Assembly: GCF_025200715.1 (NCBI RefSeq)
Contig: NZ_CP104145.1
Coordinates: 406,680 to 470,679 of the forward strand
DNA: 64,000 bases
Direction of reading: 5' to 3'
DNA from: Rhizobium sullae
GTDB taxonomy: Bacteria; Pseudomonadota; Alphaproteobacteria; Rhizobiales; Rhizobiaceae
The number at the start of each line of letters is the position of its first letter. Positions within the stretch are counted from its first letter, which is position 1. The notes beneath the pieces were generated by a model that saw nothing but the letters and a program-made list of their open reading frames with translations, did no database searches and was not told the origin of the DNA. Below, piece after piece: positions 17,852 to 27,059 of this stretch. The translations under genes were made by a program, and so were the position numbers.

Positions 17852-18448
17852 TCAAGAGGAATATCGGGAATGCCAGTCCTGGAACTCAACAACGGTGCGA
17901 ACGTGATGGTCCATAACTGCCTCATAGACCAAGGCACTCGAAATCTTGTTCGAGCCCTCTGGTAATTCAGCCAAGACGCTTTTGATCTGAAGGATCGTTT
18001 CCCGGTTTATCTCGGTGAGGCGAGGCATCAGCGTCTTCAGATGTGCGAGATCGGGCTGCCTTTCCGGCTCATCGACCAACCAAATGTCGATTGTCCACAT
18101 GGCTTGGTCCGGCGCTCGAACCGATAGCCATAGATAAAGCCCATCCGGATATTTTTCAGGTTCTACGTTCGATTTCCCGGTGTCATTCCGAAAGCGCAAA
18201 GCGACAACGCTTTCGGTCATCTGCATGAGGCGAGCGCCAACACCAGCAAATGCTTCGAGGGCGTTGGCATCCAACTTAGGACAGACGACTGTAACATCGA
18301 TATCGCGCCGCACCATAAGACCCATGGCGGAGCTGCCAACACGGGTAGGATGCCCTACCTGAGAAAGAAGGTCATCAAGGTGGAGCGCTCGTACGATTTC
18401 ATCAGCTTCAGTCTGTAATCGTCACTGGACTGCCAACAGGTCGGACAT
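17852..18448 (-). pseudogene. Nucleotidyltransferase-fold protein interrupted by an in-frame TGA
   Basis: A strong GAGGAAG ribosome site precedes an ATG at 18448 that reads MSDLLAVQ and then TGA (18422-18424). After the stop the same frame continues without interruption: RLQTEADEIVRALHLDDLLS, then VGSSAMGLMVRRDIDVTVV, the GS...DxD active-site pattern of polymerase-beta-type nucleotidyltransferases, and on to residue 198. The first ATG after the stop (18325) would remove the GS motif. The gene is therefore inactivated by a single base change, or uses stop read-through. About 190 codons downstream of the stop remain intact, so the mutation looks recent. It has no operon partner. Confidence 0.7.
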
Positions 18449-18839
18449 AATCTTCCTCAAATCGTCGCTATTTCCATATGTTGGTCCAAGGTGGCATCCC
18501 GAATTAAAAGGGGTTGGGCCGCTTTGGGCCGCCAGACGTGACCGCCTCAAGGCCAATCCCCATTGCCCGGCCAAGCTTCCAGCAGTGGCAAACGCGGCAA
18601 ACAGGAGTATCAGCGGATACAGCGGCTGCCGCGAAGAGCAGCAGGTTGCTAATCATGGCACGAGAATACAACTTAAGCGTAAAGCATCAATATGGAAGCT
18701 GCTTCAAGGTGAGCAAATCGTAACAGAGCCGCTTCACAAGAACCTTTGCCGGAGGTGGACAAAGGCAGCTTCGGGCCGACAGGAGATGAAAGGCCCGGCG
18801 GGAAAGCACCACATGCGGACGTTGGGCGGACCGGACCTG
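18449..18839. repeat. Intergenic stretch with dispersed repeat copy B
   Basis: No convincing gene lies in these 391 bp. At 18765-18839 the DNA repeats the dispersed intergenic pattern (GGGCCGACAGGAG, GGCGGGAAAGCACC, CATGCGGACGTTGG). A shorter partial match (GGGTTGGGCCGCTTTGGGCC) lies near 18517. The remainder shows no coding structure. Confidence 0.45.
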
Positions 18840-19076
18840 CTATTGCTTGTACGTTCCGAAATTGAACGTAGCGATCATCGTCCTCACGGGATCAGGAAAG
18901 TCCCAGCGGGTCCCTATGACCTTACCGTCGGCGGATAAAACTTCAGTGGTCTCGAAGTCCCCTATCGTCAGAAGTCCAATGGTTGAGAGGCCGCTACCGA
19001 CAATCTTCAGATCAACCACTTTTTCAGGCTTCGAACATCTGTTGGTGGTGGGACAAACCCATCCGTTGGTTTTCAT
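18840..19076 (-). CDS. Hypothetical protein, about 78 aa
   Basis: From an ATG at 19076 the product reads MKTNGWVCPTTNRCSKPEKV and contains IGLLTIGDFETTEVLSADGK, then ends in a beta-rich segment. No family is recognised and the ribosome site is weak; the open frame extends upstream to 19199 with poorer composition. It could be a real small protein or a remnant. It is next to the envelope operon but oriented the same way and separated by 170 bp. Confidence 0.3.
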   Translation of the reverse strand: MKTNGWVCPTTNRCSKPEKVVDLKIVGSGLSTIGLLTIGDFETTEVLSADGKVIGTRWDFPDPVRTMIATFNFGTYKQ

Positions 19077-19249
19077 TTGCGCAACAGGCGTGAAACTGAA
19101 GGGTAAGCGATGTACTATTCCCACCAAGGGTGGATAAATCCGGGATTGGGTATCAAATGCCATCAGCCGTGGAGCGCTAAGGCAACTATGCGCCGCCACC
19201 GGCGGTCATTGATCTCGCTGTACACTCGGCATACGTTGATCCATTCCGC

Positions 19250-20275
19250 TCAATTCACGGGCTTCGGATCAGGGAACTTCCATGTCCCATCCAGAATGGA
19301 CGCACGTGGACGATAGAGCCTTACTGTATAGTTCCAGCCACTCATGATCGGCAAGCAGTTCGGGATTTTGTCATCGCATCCCCCGAATTGAATCCCGATC
19401 GAGCCATCCTCGCTTCTCTGGGCCGTCACGTTGTTGAGCGAATAGGCGTCGTAGGGGTTCTTCTCATAGTAGCCTTTCGGATTGTAGAGGCTGATCGACC
19501 AGAAGCCATCGACAGGGACATCCTTGACGTCGAGCTTGTAGATCGTCTTCCCGTCGTTTTTCTCGGGTGTAATGTTGAGGTAGGTGGCATCTTTGTCAGG
19601 ATTGCCGCCCCAGGCAGCCGCGCTCGCGACCAGATGACGGACCGGATCAACCTCGGCCTTGGAACCGAACGCCTTGTTGAAGTCAGGCATCGTCGTCGCC
19701 AGGATCAGCAGGGCATCGCGCACCTTCTTCTGGCTGGCCTGATCCCAATCGCGCAAATCGAACGTGCCCGGACCTCCCGTCTGGTCGATCTTGATGGCGT
19801 CTTGCAGAGCGTGGACCTGCTCGACGTCCTTCGGATCGGAGGGATCGACGAAGGTGCGTATGGCAATCGCCAGATAGCGTGTGCCGACCTGCTCTTTGGT
19901 AAAAGTGGTTGCGCCACCGTACGACACTGCGGGAACGTAATGGTCCTCGTTGATGGCCAGCAGTGACATGAAACGCTTGCCTGCTTCGGGCAATATGATT
20001 GTCGCGGGACCAGCATCCAGATCGAGGATTGCAGCCGAATAGAGCGTGTCGCGGTTGAGGCGGATGACCGTCTGATTGTCGATGGCCGCCGGTTCACGAC
20101 GATGCACAAATTTTGCGAAGCCTCCATCTTTGACGATGTTGCTGAAATAGAGGTCGCTCTCAGCACGGACGAAATTGTCGATGGTGACGGGTTCAGCCGC
20201 AAAAGCTGCGCTGGAAAAAGCGACGAGGGCCGAAACCCCGATCGCGGCGGCAAGAGCAGGATATCTAGCGTTCAT
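19250..20275 (-). CDS. Exported DUF1254/DUF1214-type protein
   Basis: The 341-residue product has a signal peptide (residues 1-26, ending AAFA) and the hallmarks of this family: TIDNFVRAESDLYFSNIVKD, IRLNRDTLYSAAILDLDAGP, and a C-terminal DUF1214 region with DGFWSISLYNPKGYYEKNPY. The start follows the signal peptide; the frame is open upstream. These periplasmic proteins of unknown role often occur in pairs. This is the last gene of a four-gene leftward operon after another DUF1254 protein, a membrane-fusion protein and DUF3302. Confidence 0.8.
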   Translation of the reverse strand: MNARYPALAAAIGVSALVAFSSAAFAAEPVTIDNFVRAESDLYFSNIVKDGGFAKFVHRREPAAIDNQTVIRLNRDTLYSAAILDLDAGPATIILPEAGKRFMSLLAINEDHYVPAVSYGGATTFTKEQVGTRYLAIAIRTFVDPSDPKDVEQVHALQDAIKIDQTGGPGTFDLRDWDQASQKKVRDALLILATTMPDFNKAFGSKAEVDPVRHLVASAAAWGGNPDKDATYLNITPEKNDGKTIYKLDVKDVPVDGFWSISLYNPKGYYEKNPYDAYSLNNVTAQRSEDGSIGIQFGGCDDKIPNCLPIMSGWNYTVRLYRPRASILDGTWKFPDPKPVN

Positions 20276-20365
20276 ATCGGTCCCTTTGGTTCCTTTCTGC
20301 GATGGCTTCCCTGTGGGATCGGGTGTCAAGCTGCATGGCAAAACACCCGCCGCCAGCGGCCGTGT

Positions 20366-21883
20366 TCAGTCAACCCGTTCGAAGTCGCCCGGCTTCCAGC
20401 TCTTGTCGAACCATGGCTCCAATGGAGCATACAGCCGCAACAGCGAATTCCAGCCCTTGCCAGGCATGGTTTGAACCCAGTTCCCCTCTTGTCCAGACGG
20501 AGCCTCAGGAGAGAACCAGACTGTCACCGAGCCGTCCTCGTTCTTCTTGATGCCCGGCTGGTTGCTGTCGATGCCTGCGAGCTTCTGGTCAGTCTCCAGC
20601 ATCGATCTGGTCTGATTGTCATAGACTGTGAACGACCAGAACTGTCCGGCCGGAACGGGGGCTGGCAGGGTGATTTTATATGTCTTGCTGCCGTCGAGAT
20701 AGGCTCCGGTCGAATCCCTGACCGCGAACGCGTAGGCCGAGCCGGTCCCAGGCTTTGCATCTGCCATCGCGGGGGTGATTCCCGTCGCTGCATAGTGGAA
20801 CATCGTGCGCGCATCGAGCATGCGTTCGCCGTCGCTCAGAAACTGATAGCTGTTGCCGATGAAGCCGTTGTTCCATTGACGGTCTGGGTAAAACTTCGCG
20901 CGTTCGTCGCGGGGCGCAAATACCATCGACCGAGCCGTCGCATTCCCGACAGCCACGGCCTCGGTGAGGATTGCCTTCATGCGAGCATCGGGCGCGAACG
21001 GCTTGCCCTTCTTGATGCCGATGGAAGCGAACAGACCGACGACTTCCGGATCGAATGCATCGCCCGGCTCGGCCTGAATGACATCGTTCAGCTCTTCATA
21101 GAAATGGAAATCGTTGGCATGGATCGTGTTGACCTGCTTGCCGGAGATATTGGCGAAGGTGGCTTCCGGCGGTTCTTCGCGCGTTGAAAGCGGATAGACA
21201 CGCGCATGATCCTTCACGTTCTTGACCGCAGCAGCAATATCCCCGCCTTTGACGAAGGCGCGATAAAGAATCAGGTTCGTGTTGGTCGGCGACTTGGTGA
21301 CGAAGTAGCCTTCGGAAGGCAGCTCCCCAGAATAGCCTGGGGGCACGAAGAGATATTTTCCGCCTTTGCCTCTGTCTGGGCCGATAAGCCCGACATCGGT
21401 GACGTAGCGGAAATAGGCATCATCGACGGGTCCGAGGACACCCGGAGGCACCTGCGCGACGACCGGGCCATCCGTCAGATCGACGCAGAAGAACACATAA
21501 ACGGTCGTCGTGTTCGCGGTCAGAAACAGGGAGCGTGCATCCAGCAGGTTCTCTGTAATGCCGATGCCTTTATTTTTCGCTGCCCCGACATCGTCCAGAC
21601 CCTGGCACAATGCGTACACGGACGCGGCTGGCATCCCTAAAAGGAACGCTTCCACCCCCCTTGAAAAATCGATGTTGTCGTAGACCTTCTGCACCGTCTC
21701 CTGATCGGGAAGTCCGTCAGTGAACTTCAGGACCCCGATGCGGGTTTCTACTGTATCTGGCGTCTGGATGGACGTAGGGACATCGGCTTTGAACTCCGGG
21801 GCATTCTGTTCTTGCGTGTAAGCGGCACTCGCGGAAAACATTGACGCAATTGCCAAAATGCCAACCCGATTGAATTTACGCAT
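20366..21883 (-). CDS. Exported DUF1254 and DUF1214 domain protein
   Basis: The 505-residue product has a signal peptide (about residues 1-22), a DUF1254 domain (about 60-200, with FSRGVEAFLLGMPAASVYAL and TANTTTVYVFFCVDLTDGPV) and a C-terminal DUF1214 domain (about 370-490, with AGQFWSFTVYDNQTRSML and EGNWVQTMPGKGWNSLLRLY). It is larger than and distinct from its paralogue downstream. The family's biochemical role is not established; periplasmic location is inferred from the signal peptide. Confidence 0.85.
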   Translation of the reverse strand: MRKFNRVGILAIASMFSASAAYTQEQNAPEFKADVPTSIQTPDTVETRIGVLKFTDGLPDQETVQKVYDNIDFSRGVEAFLLGMPAASVYALCQGLDDVGAAKNKGIGITENLLDARSLFLTANTTTVYVFFCVDLTDGPVVAQVPPGVLGPVDDAYFRYVTDVGLIGPDRGKGGKYLFVPPGYSGELPSEGYFVTKSPTNTNLILYRAFVKGGDIAAAVKNVKDHARVYPLSTREEPPEATFANISGKQVNTIHANDFHFYEELNDVIQAEPGDAFDPEVVGLFASIGIKKGKPFAPDARMKAILTEAVAVGNATARSMVFAPRDERAKFYPDRQWNNGFIGNSYQFLSDGERMLDARTMFHYAATGITPAMADAKPGTGSAYAFAVRDSTGAYLDGSKTYKITLPAPVPAGQFWSFTVYDNQTRSMLETDQKLAGIDSNQPGIKKNEDGSVTVWFSPEAPSGQEGNWVQTMPGKGWNSLLRLYAPLEPWFDKSWKPGDFERVD

Positions 21884-21958
21884 AACCTATCTCCTGAACA
21901 TTTATTCGGCGTTTGGCGATGATCTTACTCTCGGCTTTGTCACAGGCTTATGTGAAAA

Positions 21959-22900
21959 TCAGAACGGGTTTAGGTAGTTCGTAATCGCAACCTGTCGCAG
22001 CAAGACCTTTCTGATGACATGCGCGGCTCCAACGTGGTCCGTGAATATGGCTGCTGTTCCCACGCTACCCGCTGGCAGTTTCCGCGCAAACTCCGCGTCA
22101 TCAAGCTTGATCCTGACAACCATCGGCGCACTCTGGATGCTATCCGGCGTCACCGCCGTCCCCGAAACCCTCGCCTGCCCGGCGGATACCGCTTGAAGGA
22201 CGCCTTCGACTTTGCCTGGATAGACCTTGCCGGGCATGTATTTGAAAGTGGCTTCCACTGGCTGCCCTACCTCGATATAGCGGGCATTGATCTGGGGAAC
22301 CTCAACTCCGATGATCGTATCCGTCGTATCAATGAACGCCATAACCGGGGCCACGGGTAGGCTGCTGACGCGCGCACCTTTGCGAAGCGCAAGGTTGGTG
22401 ACATAGCCATCGGCCGGAGCCCGAACGATCGTTTTGTCCAGGTCCCACTTTGCACCCACGAGCTGCGCCTGAAGCTGATTGACCTCCGCTTGGCTTTGCT
22501 CGGCATCGAAAGCTCTTCCTGCGCCGGTCTCTTTCAGACGTGTCGTTTCCGAGAGGCGAAGCTGTGCAAGATCGAGTTGTGCCTGCAGGGCATCCACCTT
22601 GGCCTTGAAGGGAACCGGATCGATCCGGAAAAGCACATCGCCTTCCTTGAGCGTTGTGTTCGCAATGACGGGAACTTCTATAACTTCGCCCGACACGTCA
22701 GGAACGATAGCAACGGAGTTACGGACTGTCAGCGCCGTCCCCTGTGGCGCGCCCCAACCCATCGGAATAAACAGGCCGACGAGAAGCAGGAGCAGAACGA
22801 GGACCGGCGATACCTTCCAGAAAAGGTTGAAGGGCACGATCCGGAACTTTACGAGGCAAAAAAGAACGGCCAGGTAGACATTGAGAAGGACGACGATCAT
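21959..22900 (-). CDS. HlyD/EmrA-type membrane-fusion protein (YibH/YiaV-like)
   Basis: The 313-residue product has an N-terminal hydrophobic region with two predicted membrane helices (residues 2-25 and 30-52), then a lipoyl/barrel-sandwich domain (VPDVSGEVIEVPVIANTTLK, GDVLFRIDP), a short coiled coil (about 110-165, AQLDLAQLRLSETTRLKETG) and a beta-barrel segment. Its ATGA overlap with the DUF3302 gene reproduces the YibH-YibI and YiaV-YiaW pairs of enterobacteria. Membrane-fusion proteins link inner-membrane transporters to the envelope; no transporter is encoded here. Confidence 0.82.
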   Translation of the reverse strand: MIVVLLNVYLAVLFCLVKFRIVPFNLFWKVSPVLVLLLLLVGLFIPMGWGAPQGTALTVRNSVAIVPDVSGEVIEVPVIANTTLKEGDVLFRIDPVPFKAKVDALQAQLDLAQLRLSETTRLKETGAGRAFDAEQSQAEVNQLQAQLVGAKWDLDKTIVRAPADGYVTNLALRKGARVSSLPVAPVMAFIDTTDTIIGVEVPQINARYIEVGQPVEATFKYMPGKVYPGKVEGVLQAVSAGQARVSGTAVTPDSIQSAPMVVRIKLDDAEFARKLPAGSVGTAAIFTDHVGAAHVIRKVLLRQVAITNYLNPF

Positions 22901-23142
22901 CGCACGTCCTCCGCTTTTCCAACTCGCGGCACATCGACGTAGGCCCAGATTAAGACGAGCGGCCATAACGCGAAGCCAAGAAAAAGCGTGATCCAACCCG
23001 CCACTGTGACGGCTTGTGCCCAAGGATGGGCTCTTCGCGTGGCGATTACGCCAGGAAGCATGGCCAGAAATACGACGACTCCAGCCGTGCTTACGATAAG
23101 CACAATTAAAACTACCCAGGCGAAAATATCGAGCAAATTCAA
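22897..23142 (-). CDS. DUF3302 inner-membrane protein (YiaW/YibI-like)
   Basis: The 81-residue product has two membrane helices (residues 5-28 and 45-68) with the family arrangement ending WAYVDVP. It overlaps the membrane-fusion gene by 4 nt, so the two are translationally coupled. It is the first gene of the leftward envelope operon. Function is unknown, but the constant partnership with YibH-like proteins suggests a joint complex. Confidence 0.8.
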   Translation of the reverse strand: MNLLDIFAWVVLIVLIVSTAGVVVFLAMLPGVIATRRAHPWAQAVTVAGWITLFLGFALWPLVLIWAYVDVPRVGKAEDVR

Positions 23143-23355
23143 TCCTCGCCTATCTGCGTGGGTCCGGCATTACATCGTGGTTAGGCTATAGAAGATAAAG
23201 CCTAGTTGCAATCGGTCATCTATGCACTTCCAAGGGGTGTGTCGTGCCGGAGGTTACGCAAGTACGCGAATACAAAGGAAGATGCCGAGTATTAGGGCTC
23301 CTTGGGCGAAAAATATCCTCTGTCCAGCACGCACATAACCCACCGACGAAAGCGG

Positions 23356-24257
23356 TCACTGGTGGCGCTTGCTACAAAAGATCGGATAATTCCAGGGTAA
23401 GAGTTCATCAATCTGGCTCTGCTTGTGGCCGTTGACGATGGCGCTGAGCGTGCTGGTCAGATACGCAAGCGGATCGACCCTGTCTTGGTTTTGCGAGAAC
23501 CGGGATCAAGCACCGGCGCACGGGTCTCGTCCATGAATAGCTTAGTCGAGCGCTTCAGGTCGGTGATCAAGGCATCGAAGACCGGACGCAGATCAAAAGC
23601 TGCCCGACCGACCCAATCGGCCAGTGTGGAGCGGTCGAGATCAATTCCTTGGCGGCTCATGATCTGGGCCTGCCGATAGAGCGGAAGATGATCGGCGTAT
23701 TTGGACACCAGCACATGTGCGATGGTGGCCTCCGTCGGCAACCCGCCGTGGATCAGTCGCGGTGGGGCCGGAGCCTGAGCAACACCGTCGGTACAGGCAC
23801 GGCAGGCATATTTGGGACGGCGGGTGACGATGACGCGGAATTGCGCCGGAACGACGTCCAGCCGCTCGGACACGTCCTCGCCGATGCAATGCAGGCATTC
23901 GCCGCAAGCGCAGACCAGGCTTTCCGGCTCGATGATCTCTTCTATGCGAGGAAGGTGAGCCGGAAGAGAGCCGCGATTGGCTGCACGGGGTTTGGAGCGC
24001 TGCTTGCCCGAAAGGCTATCCGTTTCGTCTTCGGCATGGACGGCAGCGATTGCCGTCTCAAGGTCCTCCAGTGCGAGATCGAACTGCTCGGGATCAGCCT
24101 TCTCGGATTTGCGGCCGAAGGCGGCTTGCTTGAAAGCGGCAACAAGCTTCTCCAGGCGCTCAATCCGCTCATCCTTGCGGACTTCACGCGCTTGCGCCGA
24201 GATCAGCATCGCCTTCAGGGCAGCAATATCGTCGGGAAGATCGGCGGCGTCCAACAT
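23356..24257 (-). pseudogene. tnpC: IS66 transposase TnpC with internal deletion
   Basis: The first 255 residues are a normal IS66 TnpC start: coiled coil (IERLEKLVAAFKQAAFGRKS), zinc-ribbon cysteines (CACGECLHCIG, KYACRACTDG) and the beginning of the DDE domain (SKYADHLPLYRQAQIMSRQG). At about 23470 the frame jumps from KTKTG into sequence that, read in another frame, is the TnpC tail (AYLTSTLSAIVNGHKQSQID, then LLPWNYP). Roughly half of the usual 510-540 residues, including most catalytic residues, is gone. Confidence 0.85.
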
Positions 24258-24324
24258 GGTGGAAGTCTATCAAATCCCGCTTGATTCATGCTCGGAATCT
24301 GCCGCCCGAGTCATCGTGTCGCAT

Positions 24325-24678
24325 CTATTCGATGGCGTCCGGCACTCTTGCCTCCACGCCACGGACCCGACGCCAATCGAGGCCTGCAAACAGCGCCTCG
24401 AACTGAGCATGGCCCAAGGTCATCAAACCGTCCCTGACGCCCGGCCAAGTGAACGTGTGTTCCTCCAACCGCTTGTAGGCCATCACCAGCCCGCTTCCAT
24501 CCCAGTAGATCAGCTTCAATCGGTCTGCTTTGCGAGACCGGAATACGAAGACCGTTCCGGTGAACGGGTCCTTGTGCAGCTCGTTCTTGACCAGCGCCGC
24601 CAAACCATCGTGACCTTTGCGGAAATCGACCGGCTTGGTGGCAACCATGATCCGCACGCGGTTCGATGGGAAAATCAT
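24325..24678 (-). CDS. tnpB: IS66 accessory protein TnpB
   Basis: The 117-residue product contains the IS66 Orf2 core: MVATKPVDFRKGHDGLAALV, GTVFVFRSRKADRLKLIYWD and KRLEEHTFTWP. It is intact and of normal length. It overlaps tnpA by 4 nt, the usual coupled arrangement. It is required with TnpA and TnpC for transposition, but TnpC here is defective. Confidence 0.9.
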   Translation of the reverse strand: MIFPSNRVRIMVATKPVDFRKGHDGLAALVKNELHKDPFTGTVFVFRSRKADRLKLIYWDGSGLVMAYKRLEEHTFTWPGVRDGLMTLGHAQFEALFAGLDWRRVRGVEARVPDAIE

Positions 24679-25061
24679 GCCGGGACCGAGCAGGCACGCG
24701 CGACAGCGGCGATCCGAGCGACGGACGCGCCTTCTTCCAGACGGATAATGACGGAACCGACGATCACCTCAGGGCGACTGACTTTTGTGACCGGCGGCTC
24801 CGAAACGGGCGGATCGATGATCACCGCTGCGAACTCCACCGGGTCCTCGGGTGCGGGCAGAACCAGCTTGCCCTGCCGCGCCATCGTTCGCCAGGTGGAC
24901 AGGTGGTTCGGCTTCAAGCCATGTCGCTCTGCGACGTCATTCACCATAGCGCCAGGCCGCAAGCTCTCAGAAACGATCTGTGCCTTGACCTCGTCCGGCC
25001 AGTGCCGGTGAACCTCACGCCCAGACTTTCTGGTCGTGAGAACCTCCAATGTAGTCTCCAT
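24675..25061 (-). CDS. tnpA: IS66 accessory protein TnpA
   Basis: The 128-residue product has a helix-turn-helix typical of IS66 Orf1 (HWPDEVKAQIVSESLRPGAM, DVAERHGLKPNHLSTWR). The start METTLEVLTTRKSG was chosen because the family begins close to it; the frame is open 13 codons further. It is the first gene of the element. Confidence 0.85.
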   Translation of the reverse strand: METTLEVLTTRKSGREVHRHWPDEVKAQIVSESLRPGAMVNDVAERHGLKPNHLSTWRTMARQGKLVLPAPEDPVEFAAVIIDPPVSEPPVTKVSRPEVIVGSVIIRLEEGASVARIAAVARACSVPA

Positions 25062-25212
25062 GGAGAAACTCCCGTTGCTCGTCCATGGAAAGGCGATCAC
25101 AGATTACGGCCGCGGGGACAACGTGGGGCTGGAACAGCGGTTACGCTGAAGGATGACGATCCGCCGAAGAATGACAGGCGATCCCTAAAGGAATACCAAG
25201 CTGTCTCGGCAG

Positions 25213-25518
25213 TTATCTCGTCATAGATGTTATCCGCTTTGTCCACTGAGAAATCATTGTACTTGGATCGCACTCTCGGAGGACCCTCATCATGAGAGTG
25301 ACGCGTCTGCTTCCGAAGGTGCAGTCGACCCATAGGGGGGTCTGCTCTTGGCGAGTGCCGTTCGCCGTCGTCTCTGGGCCTCTTCGAGCACATGCCGTGT
25401 CGGCCGCCATTGTTCCGTTGCCCGGTCCCATAGCAAGCCACATCGCAGCTTTGGTCTGCTTCGGAGGGAAAGTACAAAAGCCAAAAACAATCATTAAGAA
25501 AAGGACCGAAAACCGCAT
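25213..25518 (-). CDS. Possible small secreted protein, 101 aa
   Basis: A GAGGAAATAG ribosome site directly precedes the ATG, and the product begins MRFSVLFLMIVFGFCTFPPK, a plausible signal peptide, followed by a cysteine-containing region of no known family. This is the only candidate in the 630 bp between IS66 and the Nudix gene. Codon use is indifferent, so it may be chance. The rest of that stretch shows nothing recognisable. Confidence 0.3.
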   Translation of the reverse strand: MRFSVLFLMIVFGFCTFPPKQTKAAMWLAMGPGNGTMAADTACARRGPETTANGTRQEQTPLWVDCTFGSRRVTLMMRVLRECDPSTMISQWTKRITSMTR

Positions 25519-25693
25519 CTATTTCCTCAAGAGCTTGGACTCCACGCTATACCAAAACCCCCTTAACGACGCGTTGGTCATTAAGGTGAATGTTTAGCGA
25601 TATTTCCCGGCTCAAACGTAACTGACGCATGATTTGACGGTCGCTGGTGGCCGACAGGCGACCTGGACCATGTTCGGAGCGAGCCAAATGCGG

Positions 25694-26116
25694 TCATGAG
25701 CGAGGCCGTCTCAGAAACAGGTCAAACCATGAAAGGATAGGAATGACTGCCGGATGCGCTAATGGTGTCATGAAGCAGAGATTTCCCATCGCAACCCAAG
25801 CTAGATCGGTGTGTTCCTCTCCCAGCAATCGCGGAGCGCCACCCGACCATTCGGTGACTGCATATACCTGGTATCTTATACTTTCGCAGTCGGGAGTCGC
25901 CGCGTCAGGGAAGGTTTTCAGGTGCCGAAAGGTGATTGGGGTTATGCCGACTTCCTCCTGCGCCTCCCTGACAAGAGCGGCATCGGTAGTCTCCCCTACT
26001 TCGACATGGCCGCCGACTAAATCCCAATACTCCGGATATTGCCGCTTATGGGCGGCGCGTCTCACCAAAAGTACGCGGCCGTCGTGGATGAATGCCGCGA
26101 GGACGATAGTTGTCAC
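25694..26116 (-). CDS. Nudix hydrolase
   Basis: The Nudix box is exact: GGHVEVGETTDAALVREAQE followed by EVGI (G-x5-E-x7-RE-x2-EE-x-G). The product from a GTG at 26116 starts with the typical first strand (VTTIVLAAFIHDGRVLLVRR) and is 140 aa; a GGAGGG motif lies just upstream. Nudix enzymes hydrolyse nucleoside diphosphates linked to another group. Substrate is unknown. It is a single gene, divergent from the alpha/beta hydrolase, with repeat copy C between them. Confidence 0.8.
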   Translation of the reverse strand: MTTIVLAAFIHDGRVLLVRRAAHKRQYPEYWDLVGGHVEVGETTDAALVREAQEEVGITPITFRHLKTFPDAATPDCESIRYQVYAVTEWSGGAPRLLGEEHTDLAWVAMGNLCFMTPLAHPAVIPILSWFDLFLRRPRS

Positions 26117-26189
26117 AATCCCTCCATCGCCGTCGGCTGGCCGACACCGTACTATCCATGCGGAGACATTCGCAGCTTTTGGCAAGGGC

Positions 26190-26265
26190 GGCAATGGGGC
26201 CGACTGCGGAAGCTTAGCCTTGGGCGGAACGCGCCAACACCGGACATTGACAGAGGTGGATGTCA
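26190..26265. repeat. Dispersed intergenic repeat, copy C
   Basis: The stretch carries GGGGCCGACTGCGGAAG, then GGGCGGAACGCGCC and ACACCGGACATTG, matching copies A, B and D in order and spacing. It lies between the divergent Nudix and hydrolase genes, upstream of both starts. Confidence 0.5.
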
Positions 26266-26300
26266 TCGTATCCTCGCCCGAAGGTCCGATGGGGTGAGTC

Positions 26301-27056
26301 ATGTCTGCGGTTACGCAACACATCATTGATCGAGGCGACGGCGCTCGCGTGGAACTATTCCAGGCTCGACCGTCTGCGCCCAAGAACGGAGCGATACTGT
26401 TCGTACATGGAAATCAGGGTGGACTTCTCTTAGGTGGAAAAGAGGCTGTCGATGACGGATCGCTGGTTCGGTTCTCGTCCCGTCTTGGTGTAACGGCGGC
26501 CGCAATCTCTCAGCCTGGTTTTGGCGCATCGGACGGGCCTGCCGATTTCTGCGGCCCGACTACTCAGCAAGCGATTGTAGCCGCATTGGAGTTTCTGAAG
26601 CAGCAGCCATCAGTCGATCCCGCACGCATAGTTCTCTACGGAAACAGTCGAGCGGCTGTGGCGTCCGCCATGGTGGCCACGAAAGTCCAGGGCCTCAGGG
26701 CGCTCATCCTAACAGGAGGCGTTTACGATTTACGAGAAGCCTACGGAAGCAGTTCGAGAGGCTTGCAGCAAGCTATCCAGAAAGAGGCAGGCGTTTCGAA
26801 CGAAAGCTTCTTGGATCGGTCCGCACTCCATCATTCGCACAGGATTCGAGCGGAAACCTTACTTCTACACGGCAAGTACGATGATCGTGCATCGGTCGAT
26901 CAAGCTGAACGATTTTCGGAGGCTCTCGCACAGGTAGGTGTGCCGGTACGCTTCTATGCGCTCGAAGGCGGTCATCGCCTTCCCCGAGAACAGGTCACAC
27001 CCATCCTCCGGGAATTCTTAACTCGAATATTTGCGCCAGACGCAACGCTTCACTGA
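26301..27056 (+). CDS. Alpha/beta hydrolase
   Basis: The 251-residue product shows the fold in order: oxyanion loop LFVHGNQGG (about residue 34), nucleophile elbow LYGNSRAAVAS (Ser about 117), acid residue in LLHGKYDDRASVDQA (about 195) and catalytic His in ALEGGHRLP (about 233). It resembles dienelactone hydrolase or prolyl-oligopeptidase-like esterases. Substrate is unknown. It is a single gene flanked on both sides by repeat copies C and D. Confidence 0.8.
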   Translation: MSAVTQHIIDRGDGARVELFQARPSAPKNGAILFVHGNQGGLLLGGKEAVDDGSLVRFSSRLGVTAAAISQPGFGASDGPADFCGPTTQQAIVAALEFLKQQPSVDPARIVLYGNSRAAVASAMVATKVQGLRALILTGGVYDLREAYGSSSRGLQQAIQKEAGVSNESFLDRSALHHSHRIRAETLLLHGKYDDRASVDQAERFSEALAQVGVPVRFYALEGGHRLPREQVTPILREFLTRIFAPDATLH

Positions 27057-27059
27057 CTT

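Larger units (their letters stand above)
23356..25110 (-). mobile_element. IS66-family element with deleted tnpC
   Basis: Three consecutive minus-strand genes (tnpA, tnpB, tnpC) identify IS66. The central part of tnpC is missing. Ends are approximate: sequences near 23356 (GTCACTGGTG read inward) and near 25135 (GTAACCGCTG read inward) may be the terminal repeats, but no matching target duplication was found. Confidence 0.8.
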
